A DNA stretch of 64,000 bases from Luteimonas granuli (GTDB lineage: Bacteria; Pseudomonadota; Gammaproteobacteria; Xanthomonadales; Xanthomonadaceae), in NCBI RefSeq assembly GCF_007795095.1, contig NZ_CP042218.1, forward strand, positions 2,149,001 through 2,213,000, given 5' to 3'. Made by a program: the position numbers and the translations under genes. This document shows, in pieces, positions 46,813-55,954 of the stretch (its first letter is position 1; each line of letters starts with the position of its first letter). The notes under the pieces are model-generated. The model did no database searches, had not been told where the DNA came from, and saw nothing but the letters and a program-made list of their open reading frames with translations.

Positions 46813-48156
46813 ATGACCCCATTCCAACGCCGGACGAGCACGACCACGCGCGCGTGGTTCGCCGCCTGCCTCGCACTCCTCCTGCCGTTCGCCGCCGCGG
46901 CGCAACAGGGCGGCCTCGAGATCGACATCGTCGGCGGCAACCCGCAGGCGCTGCCGATCGCGGTGGTGCCCATGCCCTACCAGGGCGCCGGCACGCCGCC
47001 GGATACCGATGTCGCCCGCGTGGTCCGCGAGGACCTGGCGCGCTCCGGCCAGTTCCGCGGCCTGCCCGAGCAGGACATGATCGACCGGCCCACGCGTGGC
47101 AGCGAAGTCGACTACGCGACCTGGCGCATGCTGCAGCAGGATTTCCTGGTGGTCGGCCGCGTGGTCGACGCCGGCGGCGGCGCCTACCGCGTCGAGTACG
47201 AGCTGTTCGACGTGGCGAAGCAGGAGCGCCTGCTGGGCATCGCCATGACCGGCCGCGCCAACGCGATGCGCGACGTCGCCCACCAGATGGCCGATGCCAT
47301 CTACGAGAAGATCCTCGGGGTGCGCGGCGCGTTCTGGACCCGGATCGCCTACGTGACCTCCACCGGCACCGGCGAGAACATCAACTATGCGCTGATGGTC
47401 GCCGACGCCGACGGCCACAACCCGCAGGTGGTGGTGCGTTCGACCGAGCCGCTGATGTCGCCGGACTGGAGCCCGGACGGCCGCCGGCTGGCCTATGTCT
47501 CCTTCGAGCACAACCAGAACTCGGCCATCTACATCCAGGACCTCGCCACCGGCGCCCGCGAGCGGGTGGCCAGCTTCCGCGGCATCAACAGCTCGCCGGC
47601 GTTCTCCCCCGACGGCAGCAGGCTGGCGCTGACCCTGTCGCGCAGCGGCAGCCCCGAGATCTACGTCATGGACCTGGCGAGCAGGGCCCTGACCCAGCTG
47701 ACCAACGAGATGGGCATCGACACCGAGCCCACCTGGAGCGCCGACGGCGCCAGCATCTACTTCACTTCCGACCGCGGCGGACGGCCGCAGGTCTACCAGG
47801 TTCCGGCCGGCGGCGGCAGCGCCAGCCGGGTGACCTTCCAGGGCAGCTACAACGCCAGCCCCACCGTGTCCTTCGACGGCGCGAAGATCGCCGTGGCGCA
47901 GGGTTCAGGGAACGTATATCGTATTGCGTTGCTGGACCGCAGCCTCGGCACGCCGCGCTGGTCCACGCTGTCGCCGGGGTCGCTCGATGAATCGCCGAGC
48001 TTCGCACCGAACGCCAGCATGGTCCTGTATGCGGGAAGGGAGGGCACCAGGGGAGTCCTGTATGCCGTTTCCGCCGACGGACGCGTCCGCCAGCGGCTTG
48101 TGCTTGCCGACGGGAACGTCCGCGAGCCGGCGTGGGGGCCGTACCGCGAACGTTAA
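46813..48156 (+). CDS. tolB: Tol-Pal system beta-propeller protein TolB
   Basis: 447 residues from ATG 46813. Sec signal peptide ending PFAAAAQQ, an N-terminal domain (LPIAVVPMPYQGAG...), then beta-propeller repeats of the form SPDWSPDGRRLAYVSFE, SPAFSPDGSRLALTLS, EPTWSADGASIYFTSDRGG and ESPSFAPNASMVLYAGRE. It binds Pal in the periplasm and is released by TolA. Upstream in-frame sequence belongs to a shadow of tolA. Confidence 0.95.
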   Translation: MTPFQRRTSTTTRAWFAACLALLLPFAAAAQQGGLEIDIVGGNPQALPIAVVPMPYQGAGTPPDTDVARVVREDLARSGQFRGLPEQDMIDRPTRGSEVDYATWRMLQQDFLVVGRVVDAGGGAYRVEYELFDVAKQERLLGIAMTGRANAMRDVAHQMADAIYEKILGVRGAFWTRIAYVTSTGTGENINYALMVADADGHNPQVVVRSTEPLMSPDWSPDGRRLAYVSFEHNQNSAIYIQDLATGARERVASFRGINSSPAFSPDGSRLALTLSRSGSPEIYVMDLASRALTQLTNEMGIDTEPTWSADGASIYFTSDRGGRPQVYQVPAGGGSASRVTFQGSYNASPTVSFDGAKIAVAQGSGNVYRIALLDRSLGTPRWSTLSPGSLDESPSFAPNASMVLYAGREGTRGVLYAVSADGRVRQRLVLADGNVREPAWGPYRER

Positions 48157-48221
48157 TATTCCGTGCACGGCCGATACAGCAATATGAATGCACTGCCCAT
48201 CCGCAGAAGGATCGACGACAG

Positions 48222-48731
48222 ATGAATACCCCAACCCGCGTACTGCTCATGGCTCTGCTCTGCACGGCCGCCGTTGCATGCTCCAAGAAGGTCAAGGAAG
48301 AGCCGCCGGTCGCTACCCCGACCGCCCCCGCCACCACCCAGCCGGCCGCCACCACGGGCGTCTACGGTCCCGAGGACCTGGATACCGATGCCTGCCTGCG
48401 CCAGCGCACGATCTATTTCGATTTCGACCAGGATGCCCTGCGCCCCGAGTTCCAGGCGGCCATGGCTTGCCACGCCAAGTACCTGCGTGACCGTCCCTCG
48501 GCCCGCATCACCCTCGAAGGCCATGCCGACGAGCGCGGCAGCCGCGACTACAACCTCGGTCTGGGCGAGCGCCGCGGCAATGCCGTGTCGTCCGCGCTGC
48601 AGGCCAACGGTGGTTCGGCCGGCCAGCAGACGGTGACCAGCTACGGCGAGGAGCGCCCGACCTGCACCGCCTCGAACGAGGACTGCTGGGCCCAGAACCG
48701 CCGCGTCGAGATCACCTATACCGCCCGCTGA
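48222..48731 (+). CDS. pal: Peptidoglycan-associated lipoprotein Pal
   Basis: 169 residues from ATG 48222. The lipoprotein signal ends TAAVACSKK, then a Pro/Thr-rich linker and the OmpA-like peptidoglycan-binding domain: TIYFDFDQDALRPEF, ITLEGHADERGSRDYNLGLGERR and NRRVEITY. It anchors the outer membrane to the wall. A strong terminator follows 26 bases after the stop. Confidence 0.96.
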   Translation: MNTPTRVLLMALLCTAAVACSKKVKEEPPVATPTAPATTQPAATTGVYGPEDLDTDACLRQRTIYFDFDQDALRPEFQAAMACHAKYLRDRPSARITLEGHADERGSRDYNLGLGERRGNAVSSALQANGGSAGQQTVTSYGEERPTCTASNEDCWAQNRRVEITYTAR

Positions 48732-48757
48732 ACCGGCGGTACAGGCAAGCAGCACGT

Positions 48758-48797
48758 CGGCAGCTGGCGGGAACCCCGCCAGCTGCCGATTGTCTTT
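48758..48797 (+). terminator. Strong hairpin terminator after pal
   Basis: CGGCAGCTGGCGGG (48758-48771) and CCCGCCAGCTGCCG (48775-48788) form a perfect 14-bp stem with a 3-base loop, followed by the T-rich ATTGTCTTTCC. It separates tolQRAB-pal from cpoB, so cpoB either has its own promoter or is expressed by read-through. Confidence 0.85.
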
Positions 48798-48826
48798 CCA
48801 GAGTCCGTGAAACAGGCGTCCCTGCC

Positions 48827-49687
48827 ATGACCCGCAGTCATCCCACCGCCCGCATCGTCCTCGCCCTTGCCGCGTCCGCCGCCTTCATGGCGCCGCCGGC
48901 CGCCGCCCAGCGCGCCAGCCTCGGCGAGCGCGTGGCCGCGCTCGAGGCGCAGGCCGCGGGCAACCAGGGCAATATCGAACTCCTCAACCAGATCACCGCG
49001 CTGCGCGACGAAGTGCGCTCGCTGCGTGGCCAGGTCGAGGAGCTGCAGCAGCAGAACCGCACGCTGGAAACCAGCGTCCGCAACCAGTACCTGGACGTCG
49101 ACGACCGCCTGAACCGCCTGGAGGGCGGGGTGCCGGCGGACGCCGGCGCGCAGGCCGCGGCCAATGGCGCCCCGGCCGCGCGGCTGCCGGCGGAGGGCGG
49201 GTCCGCACAGGCTCGGGGTGCGGCCGCGGCGCCGGCGCCGACACCTGCCGACAGTGCGCCGATCGTGGCCGGCGACGCCGGCCTGCTGGCCAACGCCGCC
49301 GATGAGCGCAGTGCCTACGAGACCGCCTTCGCCGCCCTGCGCGGCGGGGATTACGAGGCCTCGGCCCGGCTGTTCAGCGAGTTCCTGCGGCTGTATCCGA
49401 CCGGCATCTACGCCCCCAACGCCCTGTACTGGCTGGGCGAGAGCTACTACGTCACCCAGGACTACGCGAGCGCCCAGGCACAGTTCGAAGCGATCCTGCA
49501 GCGCTACCCGACCCACGACAAGGCGCCGGGATCCCTGCTCAAGGTCGGTCTCTCGCAGTACGGGCGCCGTGACCTGGCGGCCGCGGAAGCCACCCTCGCG
49601 CGCGTCACCGAGAAGTATCCCGGCACCGACGCCGCGCGCACCGCCGAAGACCGCCTGCGCTCGATCCGGCTGAACAGCCTGCGCTGA
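48827..49687 (+). CDS. cpoB: Cell division coordinator CpoB (YbgF)
   Basis: 286 residues. Sec signal ending PPAAAQ, an N-terminal trimerising coiled-coil (LGERVAALEAQAAGNQGNIELLNQITALRDEVRSL), an Ala/Pro linker, and three C-terminal TPRs (YETAFAALRGGDYEASARLFSEFLRLYPTG..., YYVTQDYASAQAQFEAILQRYPTH, YGRRDLAAAEATLARVTEKYPG). It links peptidoglycan synthesis by PBP1B with Tol-driven outer membrane constriction. Confidence 0.94.
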   Translation: MTRSHPTARIVLALAASAAFMAPPAAAQRASLGERVAALEAQAAGNQGNIELLNQITALRDEVRSLRGQVEELQQQNRTLETSVRNQYLDVDDRLNRLEGGVPADAGAQAAANGAPAARLPAEGGSAQARGAAAAPAPTPADSAPIVAGDAGLLANAADERSAYETAFAALRGGDYEASARLFSEFLRLYPTGIYAPNALYWLGESYYVTQDYASAQAQFEAILQRYPTHDKAPGSLLKVGLSQYGRRDLAAAEATLARVTEKYPGTDAARTAEDRLRSIRLNSLR

Positions 49688-49776
49688 GCTTCGACGACGT
49701 GGCGCGGCCGTACGGCGCGCCGTTCCTGCGGGCCCGCGCGCGCAGGCCAGCGGCCGGACACGCGCCGGCGACGCGT

Positions 49777-49782
49777 TACAAT
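49777..49782 (+). promoter_or_regulatory. -10 element abutting queE, possible leaderless transcript
   Basis: TACAAT (five of six consensus bases) ends only 7 bases before the queE ATG. Initiation at the usual distance would start the mRNA at or next to the start codon. No clear ribosome-binding site precedes the ATG. Confidence 0.45.
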
Positions 49783-49789
49783 CCAGGCC

Positions 49790-50476
49790 ATGGATACCCC
49801 TTCCGCCGAGTCCGGCGCGGCTCTGGCCGCGGTCCCGGACCGGCTCCGCATCACCGAGATCTTCCTGTCGCTCCAGGGCGAGGCGCGCGACGCCGGCTGG
49901 CCGACCGTGTTCGTGCGCCTGACCGGCTGCCCGTTGCGCTGCACCTATTGCGATACCGCCTACGCCTTCCACGGCGGCGAATGGCGCGAGATCGACGCGA
50001 TCCTGGCCGAAGTGGAGAGCCACGGCGTGCGCCACGTCTGCGTGACCGGCGGCGAGCCGCTGGCGCAGAAACGATGCATCGGGCTGCTGCAGCGGCTGTG
50101 CGACGCCGGGTACGTGGTCTCGCTGGAAACCTCCGGCGCGATCGACATCGGCGACGTCGACCCACGCGTCTCGCGGGTGCTCGACATCAAGACGCCGGGT
50201 TCGGGAGAAGAGGGCCGCAACCTCTGGTCCAACCTCGGACTGCTCACGCCGAATGACCAGGTCAAGTTCGTGATCTGCAACCGCGCGGACTACGAGTGGG
50301 CGCGCGGGATGGTGGCCGAGCATGCGATCCACCAGCGCTGCGACGTGCTGTTTTCGCCCAGCAAGTCGGAGCTGGATGCGCGCGAGCTCGCGGACTGGAT
50401 CGTGGCCGACCGGCTGCCGGTGCGGTTCCAGGTGCAGCTGCACAAGATCCTCTGGAACGACGAACCCGGACGCTGA
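49790..50476 (+). CDS. queE: 7-carboxy-7-deazaguanine synthase QueE
   Basis: 228 residues. Radical SAM enzyme with the cluster Cys in [19 protein letters not shown] and the SAM-binding [28 protein letters not shown] is the family start. It contracts carboxy-tetrahydropterin to the deazaguanine core in queuosine synthesis. queC follows 31 bases later. Confidence 0.95.
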   Translation: MDTPSAESGAALAAVPDRLRITEIFLSLQGEARDAGWPTVFVRLTGCPLRCTYCDTAYAFHGGEWREIDAILAEVESHGVRHVCVTGGEPLAQKRCIGLLQRLCDAGYVVSLETSGAIDIGDVDPRVSRVLDIKTPGSGEEGRNLWSNLGLLTPNDQVKFVICNRADYEWARGMVAEHAIHQRCDVLFSPSKSELDARELADWIVADRLPVRFQVQLHKILWNDEPGR

Positions 50477-50507
50477 GGCCGTCCCGCATCCCCCCTGGAG
50501 CACCCCG

Positions 50508-51176
50508 TTGAAGAAGGCAGTCGTACTGGTGTCGGGCGGCATGGATTCCGCCGTGGTCCTGGCCATCGCGCGCGAGCAGGGTTTCGCCGTGCACGCGCTG
50601 AGCGTCGCCTACGGACAGCGTCATACGTCCGAGCTCGACGCCGCCGCCGCCCTGGCGGCCGCACAGGGTGCGGCCGCCCACAAGGTGGTCGCCGTGGACC
50701 TGCGCGCGATCGGCGGCTCGGCGCTGACCGCCGACATCGACGTGCCCGAGGCCGGCAGCGCCGGCATTCCGGTGACCTACGTGCCGGCGCGCAACACCAT
50801 CATGCTGTCGATCGCGCTCGGCTGGGCCGAAGTGCTCGGCGCGGCGGACATCTTCTGCGGCGTCAACGCGGTCGACTATTCCGGCTATCCCGACTGCCGG
50901 CCGGAGTTCATCGACGCCTTCGAGCGGCTGGCGAACCTGGCCACCAAGGCCGGCGTGGACGGTGCCGGGATCCGCGTGCATGCGCCGCTGCAGCACCTGT
51001 CGAAGGCCGACATCGTGCGCGAAGGCTTGCGCCTCGGCGTGGATTTCTCGAAGACCGTGTCCTGCTACAGCGCCGACGCCGAAGGCCGCGCCTGCGGCCA
51101 CTGCGACGCCTGCGTGCTGCGCGCCGAGGGCTTCGCCGCCGCGGGGGCGGAGGACACGACGCGCTACGCGGGCTGA
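50508..51176 (+). CDS. queC: 7-cyano-7-deazaguanine synthase QueC
   Basis: 222 residues from TTG 50508 ([19 protein letters not shown]), with CTGGAG 7 bases upstream; an ATG further up lies within queE. The ATP-pyrophosphatase loop is [11 protein letters not shown]. Zinc cysteines are in [24 protein letters not shown]. It makes preQ0 from the product of QueE, ATP and ammonia. Confidence 0.94.
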   Translation: MKKAVVLVSGGMDSAVVLAIAREQGFAVHALSVAYGQRHTSELDAAAALAAAQGAAAHKVVAVDLRAIGGSALTADIDVPEAGSAGIPVTYVPARNTIMLSIALGWAEVLGAADIFCGVNAVDYSGYPDCRPEFIDAFERLANLATKAGVDGAGIRVHAPLQHLSKADIVREGLRLGVDFSKTVSCYSADAEGRACGHCDACVLRAEGFAAAGAEDTTRYAG

Positions 51177-51237
51177 CCGCGCCCGGCGGCAGCGGCGCGC
51201 GATCCTTGTCGCCGGCACCTCGCCTGGCCGCGCCCGG

Positions 51238-51711
51238 TCACGCGCCGCCGCGTCGGTGGTCGCAGTCGGTATCCCCGGCGCGGCGCAGGCGTCGCAGCGG
51301 ATCGATTTCCAGACCGATGCGAAGCGAGCGGCCGATGCGCTCCGCGGTCTCGAAGACATGCCGCGCCTGCTCCCGCGGCAGCACCTCGCGCGCGGTGCGG
51401 TCCCACAGCGCCAGCCAGCGCGCGAAGTGCTGGTCGTCCAGCCCCAGCGGCCGGTGCGCCGACATCGGGTTGCCGCGATAGCTTCCGGCACGCAGCAGCA
51501 CCGACGCCCAGAAACGCACCAGCGTGTCCAGGTGCTCGTCCCAGTCCTCGACGGCGGCCTCGAACACCGGACCCAGCAGCCAGTCCACCCGCGCCCGGGC
51601 GTAGAAGGCGTGCACGAGACGGGTGATGCCGGCCACGTCGGGAAGGTGGAGCGGCTGGCCGTCCGGCCCTGGCGTCGGAGCGTCGCGGAGCATGCCGGCA
51701 GTATCCGGCAT
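51238..51711 (-). CDS. Group III truncated haemoglobin
   Basis: 157 residues from ATG 51711; GTG 51741 and ATG 51693 are alternatives. ITRLVHAFYARARVDWLLGPVFEAAVEDWDEHLDTLVRFWASVLLRAGSY has the trHb III pattern with B-helix Phe-Tyr, then GNPMSAHRPLGL with the expected proximal His, and RWLALWDRTAREVL. Such proteins bind oxygen or NO and often support low-oxygen life. It sits between queC and tRNA-Lys on the opposite strand. Confidence 0.82.
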   Translation of the reverse strand: MPDTAGMLRDAPTPGPDGQPLHLPDVAGITRLVHAFYARARVDWLLGPVFEAAVEDWDEHLDTLVRFWASVLLRAGSYRGNPMSAHRPLGLDDQHFARWLALWDRTAREVLPREQARHVFETAERIGRSLRIGLEIDPLRRLRRAGDTDCDHRRGGA

Positions 51712-51787
51712 CGCCGCCGCACCGGCCTTGACCCGGGTCACCCGCGGCAGCTCCGACCATGGCGTGACATAATTCGCGGTCTGCGTG

Positions 51788-51863
51788 GGGCCGTTAGCTC
51801 AGTCGGTAGAGCATCGGACTTTTAATCCGCTGGTCGCTGGTTCGAATCCAGCACGGCCCACCA
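51788..51863 (+). tRNA. tRNA-Lys (TTT)
   Basis: 76 bases with CCA encoded. Acceptor GGGCCGT pairs with ACGGCCC. The D-arm is GCTCAGTCGGTAGAGC, the anticodon loop CTTTTAA gives TTT, and the T-arm has GGTTCGAATCC. A CATAAT -10 box lies at 51768-51773. It marks the left edge of the defence island, and tRNA genes are common integration sites, but no copy of its 3' end was found to the right. Confidence 0.97.
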
Positions 51864-51899
51864 GTCGCTGGATCCGCAACGTGGCTCTCCAAGGCGTCC

Positions 51900-51918
51900 G
51901 TACGGTACGATGCCGTAC
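51900..51918. promoter_or_regulatory. Operator-like dyad before the RHH/PIN module
   Basis: GTACGG (51900-51905) and CCGTAC (51913-51918) flank a 7-base spacer that contains the -10-like TACGAT. AAGGAGG and the antitoxin start follow at once. This fits autoregulation by the RHH antitoxin. Confidence 0.6.
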
Positions 51919-51931
51919 AAGGAGGCCCGCC

Positions 51932-52180
51932 ATGACCGCAACCGCTGATCGTCTCGACCTGCGCCTGAGCGTCGAGGACAAGAACCGCCTGCGCCGCGCC
52001 GCCGAACTGCACGGCCTGCCGGTGGCCACCTTCGTGCGCGAAGCCGCACTGCGCGAGGCCGAGACCACCATCGCCCATCCGCCGAAGGCCCGCCGCGGCA
52101 GTCTGGCCGCCCGCCTGCGCGGCCGCGCGACGGCGCGGATGGGCACCGACGAGATCATGAAGCTGACCCGTGGCGCCTGA
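51932..52180 (+). CDS. Ribbon-helix-helix antitoxin (VapB-like)
   Basis: 82 residues from ATG 51932, with AAGGAGG 6 bases upstream. The N-terminus DRLDLRLSVEDKNRLRRAAELHGLPVATFVREAALREA is an RHH fold. The C-terminus ARLRGRATARMGTDEIMKLTRG is the toxin-binding tail seen in antitoxins of PIN toxins. It overlaps the PIN gene by 11 bases. Confidence 0.85.
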   Translation: MTATADRLDLRLSVEDKNRLRRAAELHGLPVATFVREAALREAETTIAHPPKARRGSLAARLRGRATARMGTDEIMKLTRGA

Positions 52181-52610
52181 TGCGCCCGAAGCGGCGCCGG
52201 GCGCGGGCCGGCGCGTGCTGGTGGACGCCAACGTCCTGCTGGACGTGCTGACGGACGATCCGGACTGGTACGGATGGTCGGCGGCGCAGCTCGATGCCTG
52301 CGCCACCGGTGCCGAGCTGTGCATCAACCCCATCATCTATGCCGAGGTCTCGGTGGGCTTCGAGCGTATCGAGGAACTGGACGAGGCGCTGTCGCCCGAT
52401 GCCTTCACCCGGCTGGAGCTGCCGTGGGAGGCGGGCTTCCTGGCCGGCAAGGCCTTCCTGCAGTACCGCCGCGCCAAGGGCGCACGGAGCTCGCCGCTGC
52501 CTGACTTCCACATCGGTGCGCATGCCGCCATCGAGGGCATGGCGCTGCTGACGCGGGATGCGAAGCGTTATCGCACTTGTTATCCGAAGCTTGAACTGAT
52601 CTGCCCGTGA
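52170..52610 (+). CDS. PIN-domain toxin (VapC-like)
   Basis: 146 residues from GTG 52170; a later GTG at 52215 is possible. PIN acids are in VLVDANVLLDVLTDDP (first Asp), IIYAEVSVGF (Glu), LPDFHIGAHA (Asp) and LLTRDAKRYRTCYPKLELICP (Asp). The C-terminal RDAKRYRTYFP-type ending is typical of VapC. A ribonuclease toxin held by the RHH antitoxin before it. hsdM begins 28 bases later, so the module may share its transcript. Confidence 0.87.
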   Translation: MAPDAPEAAPGAGRRVLVDANVLLDVLTDDPDWYGWSAAQLDACATGAELCINPIIYAEVSVGFERIEELDEALSPDAFTRLELPWEAGFLAGKAFLQYRRAKGARSSPLPDFHIGAHAAIEGMALLTRDAKRYRTCYPKLELICP

Positions 52611-52638
52611 TCATGGGCAACCTGCAGAAGACCCCGGA

Positions 52639-54678
52639 ATGAAACTGACCCAGCAACAACTCGAAACCCACCTATGGGGCGCCGCTAACATCCTGCGCGG
52701 CAAGACCGCCGGCCAGGACTACAAGAACTACATCCTGTCGCTGATGTTCTACAAGCGGCTGTGCGACCAGTGGGAGAACGAGGCCGACGACGCCATCGCC
52801 GAGCAGGAACGCCAGCAGCGACGCAGCTTCACCGAGGAGCAGAAGGCGGTCTATCGCGCCCGCGGCGAGCACCGCTACGCCATCCCCGAAGGCTGCCGCT
52901 GGGGCGACGTGCTGGCCGCGTCCACCCAGCTCGGCGAAACGCTGACCCGGGCCATGCGCGGCGTGGCCAACGCCAACGATGAGCTCAAGGGCGTGTTCAC
53001 CGTGGACTGGGCCCAGCCTGCGCCCGACGGCTCCGGCAAGCCGCTGATCCCCAACGAGGTGGTGCACGCGCTGATCCAGCACTTCGACGCCCACGACCTG
53101 TCCAACGCCAGCGTGCCGGCGGACGTGCTCGGCCACGCCTACGAATACCTGATCAAGCAGTTCGCCGACGACGCCGGCGCCAAGGCCGGCGAGTTCTTCA
53201 CCCCGCCGGAAGTGGTGGACACGCTGGTGCGCATCCTGGAGCCGCAGCCCGGCGACACTATTTATGACCCCACCTGCGGCAGCGGCGGCATGCTTGTGCA
53301 TTCGGCCGGCTTCCTGCGCGAGGCCGGCCATCACGCCACCAGCGCCCAGTACTTCGGACAGGAGATGAACTGGGGCAATGCCGCCATCGGCAAGATCAAC
53401 TCCGTGCTGCACGGCTTGGAGGCCGAGATCAAGGCCGGCGTCTCCACCATCACCGACCCGGCGTTCAAGGAGGGCGACGGCAAGCTGCGCCAGTTCTCGC
53501 TGGTGCTGGCCAATTTTCCGTTCTCCGACGAGTTCTGGTGGCTCAAGCCCGAGCAGCAGACGGACGACAAGAAGAAGAAAGACAAGCTCAAGAAGGAAAT
53601 CTTCGGCAAGGAAGGTTTCAAGGACGCCTACGGACGCTTCGGCCGAGGCACCCCGTTCAAGGCCCCGCCCGCCGGCTATGGCGACTACGCCTTCATCCTG
53701 CACATCCTGGCCTCGCTCAACGCCAGGGGCCGCGCCGGCATCGTCTGCCCGCAGGGCGTGCTGTTCCGCGGCCAGCCGGAGGTGGAGGAGGAGACCGGCG
53801 AGTTCGACGCCAAGGGCGAGCCGAAGATCAAGCGCCGCAAGGCCGACGACGAGCACCTGATCCGCCGCACCCTGCTGGAGTCGGGCCTGATCGACGCGGT
53901 GATCTCGCTGCCGCTCAACGTGTTCTACGGCGCCGGCGTGCCCGCCTGCCTGCTGATTCTCAACCGACACCGCCCCAGGGCGCGCCGCGACAAGGTGCTG
54001 CTAGTCTATGCCGCGCGCCACTACCGCGAGCTGTCCAACCAGAACGAACTGCGCCCGCAGGACGTGATGCGCATCCTGGTGCACATGCAGGCCTATGGCG
54101 ATGCGGCGAAGGTGCCGAAGCTGGTGGCAAAGCACAGCAAGCGCATCCGCGAACAGATCAACATGCGCGAGCATGAAGAGGTGGAGCGGCTGGAAGTCTG
54201 GTACGCCGACGCTGCGGCGCGCCTGGCCAGGCTGGAAGCCGAGCTGGCCACAAAGCAAGCGGAATTTTCGAAGATCAAGGCCAAAACGGAGAAGACAAAG
54301 GCCAAGGCTGCGGTCGAGAAGCTCCGGGGCCAGCGCGACAAGGCGGCGGCGAAGATCGCCGAGCGCGACGAGAAGATCGCCGAGGCCCGCCGCCGTGCAG
54401 AAGATGACCGCCGCGACGTGGACGCGACCGGGCAGGAACTGGGCGCGCTCTACGGCGATCCGGACGAGCTGCTCAAGCACGCACGCGTGGTCGGTCTCGA
54501 CGAGATCGGGGAGAACGAATTCAACCTCAATATCCCGCGCTATGTGGATACCTTTGAGCCGGAACCGCGGGTAGAAGTTAAGGATGCGCTGAAGGCGCTG
54601 CGGGATGCGCAAGGCGATCTCGCCGACGCAGAAGCGCGACTTGGCGATTTGCTGAAGGCGATTGGCTATGCAGCATGA
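52639..54678 (+). CDS. hsdM: Type I restriction-modification methyltransferase subunit HsdM
   Basis: 679 residues. The N-terminal HsdM_N domain (LETHLWGAANILRGKTAGQDYKNYILSLMFYKRL), SAM motif DPTCGSGGML (about 211-220), and catalytic motif IV as NFPFSD (about 291-296), a known variant of NPPF in this subfamily. The C-terminus holds a long Lys/Glu/Ala coiled-coil (about 530-600) not found in shorter HsdM proteins. With HsdS it methylates adenines in the target site. The stop overlaps hsdS. Confidence 0.96.
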   Translation: MKLTQQQLETHLWGAANILRGKTAGQDYKNYILSLMFYKRLCDQWENEADDAIAEQERQQRRSFTEEQKAVYRARGEHRYAIPEGCRWGDVLAASTQLGETLTRAMRGVANANDELKGVFTVDWAQPAPDGSGKPLIPNEVVHALIQHFDAHDLSNASVPADVLGHAYEYLIKQFADDAGAKAGEFFTPPEVVDTLVRILEPQPGDTIYDPTCGSGGMLVHSAGFLREAGHHATSAQYFGQEMNWGNAAIGKINSVLHGLEAEIKAGVSTITDPAFKEGDGKLRQFSLVLANFPFSDEFWWLKPEQQTDDKKKKDKLKKEIFGKEGFKDAYGRFGRGTPFKAPPAGYGDYAFILHILASLNARGRAGIVCPQGVLFRGQPEVEEETGEFDAKGEPKIKRRKADDEHLIRRTLLESGLIDAVISLPLNVFYGAGVPACLLILNRHRPRARRDKVLLVYAARHYRELSNQNELRPQDVMRILVHMQAYGDAAKVPKLVAKHSKRIREQINMREHEEVERLEVWYADAAARLARLEAELATKQAEFSKIKAKTEKTKAKAAVEKLRGQRDKAAAKIAERDEKIAEARRRAEDDRRDVDATGQELGALYGDPDELLKHARVVGLDEIGENEFNLNIPRYVDTFEPEPRVEVKDALKALRDAQGDLADAEARLGDLLKAIGYAA

Positions 54679-55954
54679 CTGTTTTCCGGATGCCGTTGGC
54701 GAATGGCCGAAAACCCCGATCAGTGCGTTGGCAGAACAAAATCCACGCTATCCGGTCAAGAAAGGTATCGAATACCCGTTCCTTGAAATGGCTGCTGTCG
54801 GCGAGAACTTCGGAGGAATCCTGAAGTGGGATTCGCGGCGTCTGGAAGGCTCTGGCCTTGCCCGTTTCAAGCTCGACGACACGCTTTTCGCCAAGATCAC
54901 GCCTTGTCCAGAGAACGGCAAGATTGCAATGGTTTCGGGTATGCCGGGCGAGACAGGACTGGGTTCTACCGAGTTCATCGTCCTGTCACCGCGTGAGGAA
55001 GCTGATCCGCGTTTTCTTTTTCACCTTCTCTGTTCGCATGACGTGCGAGGCCGCGCAACGGCAAGAATGGAGGGATCGACTGGAAGACAGCGCATTCCCG
55101 AAGATGTTTTCGATCGGCGATTGCTTGTTCCGAAGCCAAACGTGGATGAGCAATCCGCCATCGCCCGCGTGCTGGATGCGGTGGATGCGGCGGTTGATCG
55201 GGCGCGAGAAGCTGCCTCGCAGGCGAGCGAGCTCAAGCGTGCGATTGCGCAGAAGCTGTTCAGTACCGGCACTCGCGGCGAGCCGCAGAGAAAGACACCG
55301 GTTGGCTATATCCCGAAGTCATGGGAAGTAAGGCCGGTGAGTGGCGTCGTCACAAATTTCGAGTACGGCTTGTCCTTGCCGATGCACCTCAAGGGGCACA
55401 CGCCCATTCTTCGCATGGGCAACATCCAGCGTGGTGATGTGGTGATGGATGGACTGAAGTACGTCACCTTGCCGCAAGCTCTACTGGATCGCTATCTTTT
55501 GAAGCGTGGCGACGTGCTTTTCAATCGCACCAATTCGCAGGAATGGGTCGGAAAGGTGGGCATCTATCGCACGGATGATCCCGCCGTATTCGCGTCGTAT
55601 CTGATTCGTCTGCACGCAGACACGGAACTGGTCGACAACTACTACTTGGGCCAGTTGCTCAGCTCCCATGATGCGCAGTGCCGAATCAAGCGGTTTGCGA
55701 CACCGGGCGTTCAGCAGGTCAACATCAACGCCAAGAACCTCGGCAAAGTGTTGATTCCCATCCCGGTTGGCAAGACGGGGCTTGACGAGCAGCGCGAGAT
55801 CGCTGCGCTCCTGGAGGCTGCCGATGAACGTGTCCGCTCCCATGCGCCGGTTATCGCTGCTCTCGAAGAGCTCAAGAAGTCCCTGACGCACGACCTCCTC
55901 ACCGGCCGCGTCCGCGTCGATCCCACACTGTTCAAGCAAGAGGTCGCTGCATGA
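54668..55954 (+). CDS. hsdS: Type I restriction-modification specificity subunit HsdS
   Basis: 428 residues from ATG 54668; TTG 54662 is also open. Two target recognition domains, each followed by a conserved helical spacer: VPKPNVDEQSAIARVLDAVDAAVDRAREAASQASELKRAIAQKLF in the middle and LDEQREIAALLEAADERV...LKKSLTHDLLTGRVRV at the end. GC is visibly lower than in hsdM and hsdR, as expected for subunits swapped by recombination. The target sequence cannot be read from the protein. It overlaps hsdM by 11 bases and hsdR by four. Confidence 0.94.
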   Translation: MQHDCFPDAVGEWPKTPISALAEQNPRYPVKKGIEYPFLEMAAVGENFGGILKWDSRRLEGSGLARFKLDDTLFAKITPCPENGKIAMVSGMPGETGLGSTEFIVLSPREEADPRFLFHLLCSHDVRGRATARMEGSTGRQRIPEDVFDRRLLVPKPNVDEQSAIARVLDAVDAAVDRAREAASQASELKRAIAQKLFSTGTRGEPQRKTPVGYIPKSWEVRPVSGVVTNFEYGLSLPMHLKGHTPILRMGNIQRGDVVMDGLKYVTLPQALLDRYLLKRGDVLFNRTNSQEWVGKVGIYRTDDPAVFASYLIRLHADTELVDNYYLGQLLSSHDAQCRIKRFATPGVQQVNINAKNLGKVLIPIPVGKTGLDEQREIAALLEAADERVRSHAPVIAALEELKKSLTHDLLTGRVRVDPTLFKQEVAA

